A stretch of 12,496 nt of DNA from an uncultured Bacteroidaceae bacterium. Lineage in GTDB: Bacteria; Bacteroidota; Bacteroidia; Bacteroidales; Bacteroidaceae. A program made the position numbers and the translations under genes. The DNA lies in NCBI GenBank assembly GCA_934426255.1, contig CAKRYD010000043.1, positions 1-12,496 of the forward strand. Direction: 5' to 3'. The notes below the pieces were generated by a model, which saw nothing but the letters and a program-made list of their open reading frames with translations, did not search any database and was not told where the DNA came from. Shown here piece after piece: positions 12,432-12,496 of this stretch (positions are counted from its first letter, which is position 1; every line of letters begins with the position of its first letter).

Positions 12432-12496
12432 GCGGTAGGTATATGCCAAATCATCAAACCCCAAATAGGGCTTGAATAGCATTGTAAGGTGTCTTG
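12432..12496 (-). pseudogene. Upstream part of the GH16 frame, beyond the in-frame stop
   Basis: In the same frame as the GH16 domain, the stretch before the TGA at 12429-12431 has no stop and reads RHLTMLFKPYLGFDDLAYTYR. Codon use looks coding, and it may be the continuation of the GH16 N-terminal half, but it does not clearly match the AFWL-type motif expected shortly before the catalytic site. It is too short to settle. Confidence 0.35.

Overview
The window looks like chromosomal DNA of a Bacteroidales bacterium (Bacteroides/Prevotella relatives), with moderate G+C and short intergenic gaps. Four lines of evidence support this. There are several exact Bacteroidetes-type -7 boxes (TAnnTTTG), two of them with a TTTG -33 box at the right spacing. 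The lipoprotein signal peptides are of Bacteroidetes style. There is a fused HisB in a hisG-hisD-hisC-hisB order. The families present (DUF6359-like, DUF5106-like thioredoxin, Mfa2/FimB-like lipoproteins) are typical of this phylum. No tRNA, rRNA, insertion sequence, phage gene or CRISPR array was seen.

Layout. 1-579 (minus) is the N-terminal part of a secreted S37/S28-type serine peptidase, cut by the window edge. 667-1209 (minus) is a thioredoxin-fold lipoprotein, separated from the peptidase by a clear terminator. 1387-1839 (plus) is a small cupin. 1918-2790 (minus) is an exported protein with a C-terminal thioredoxin-like CxxC domain. The cupin and this gene converge on one hairpin terminator. 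2886-4223 (plus) is an orphan RfbH/E1-type, PMP and [2Fe-2S] dependent sugar 3-dehydrase. 4337-6955 (plus) holds two tandem paralogous surface lipoproteins resembling fimbrillin-associated (Mfa2/FimB-like) proteins, preceded by a perfect 28-bp inverted repeat whose right arm carries the -33 box of their promoter.

7021-11990 is a histidine biosynthesis operon, hisG-hisD-hisC-hisB plus a translationally coupled DUF6359-like lipoprotein. Its leader is a complete ribosome-mediated attenuator: promoter, a 15-codon leader peptide with five consecutive His codons (MRDNLKNIHHHHHTK), a segment just after the leader stop that can form either a protector or an antiterminator helix, and a strong terminator with a T-tract just before hisG. 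This is the most striking regulatory system in the window. 12006-12496 (minus) is the C-terminal half of a GH16 glycoside hydrolase; its reading frame is broken by an in-frame TGA just upstream of the catalytic ExDxxE motif.

How the genes work together. HisG commits ATP and PRPP to histidine. HisB supplies the IGP dehydratase and histidinol-phosphatase steps, HisC the transamination and HisD the final oxidations. hisH, hisA, hisF and hisI/E are absent here and must lie elsewhere. The leader couples transcription of the block to histidyl-tRNA supply. Most other genes encode exported or surface proteins (peptidase, two thioredoxin-like proteins, fimbrillin-like lipoproteins, DUF6359 lipoprotein, GH16), which fits a saccharolytic/proteolytic gut or oral lifestyle.
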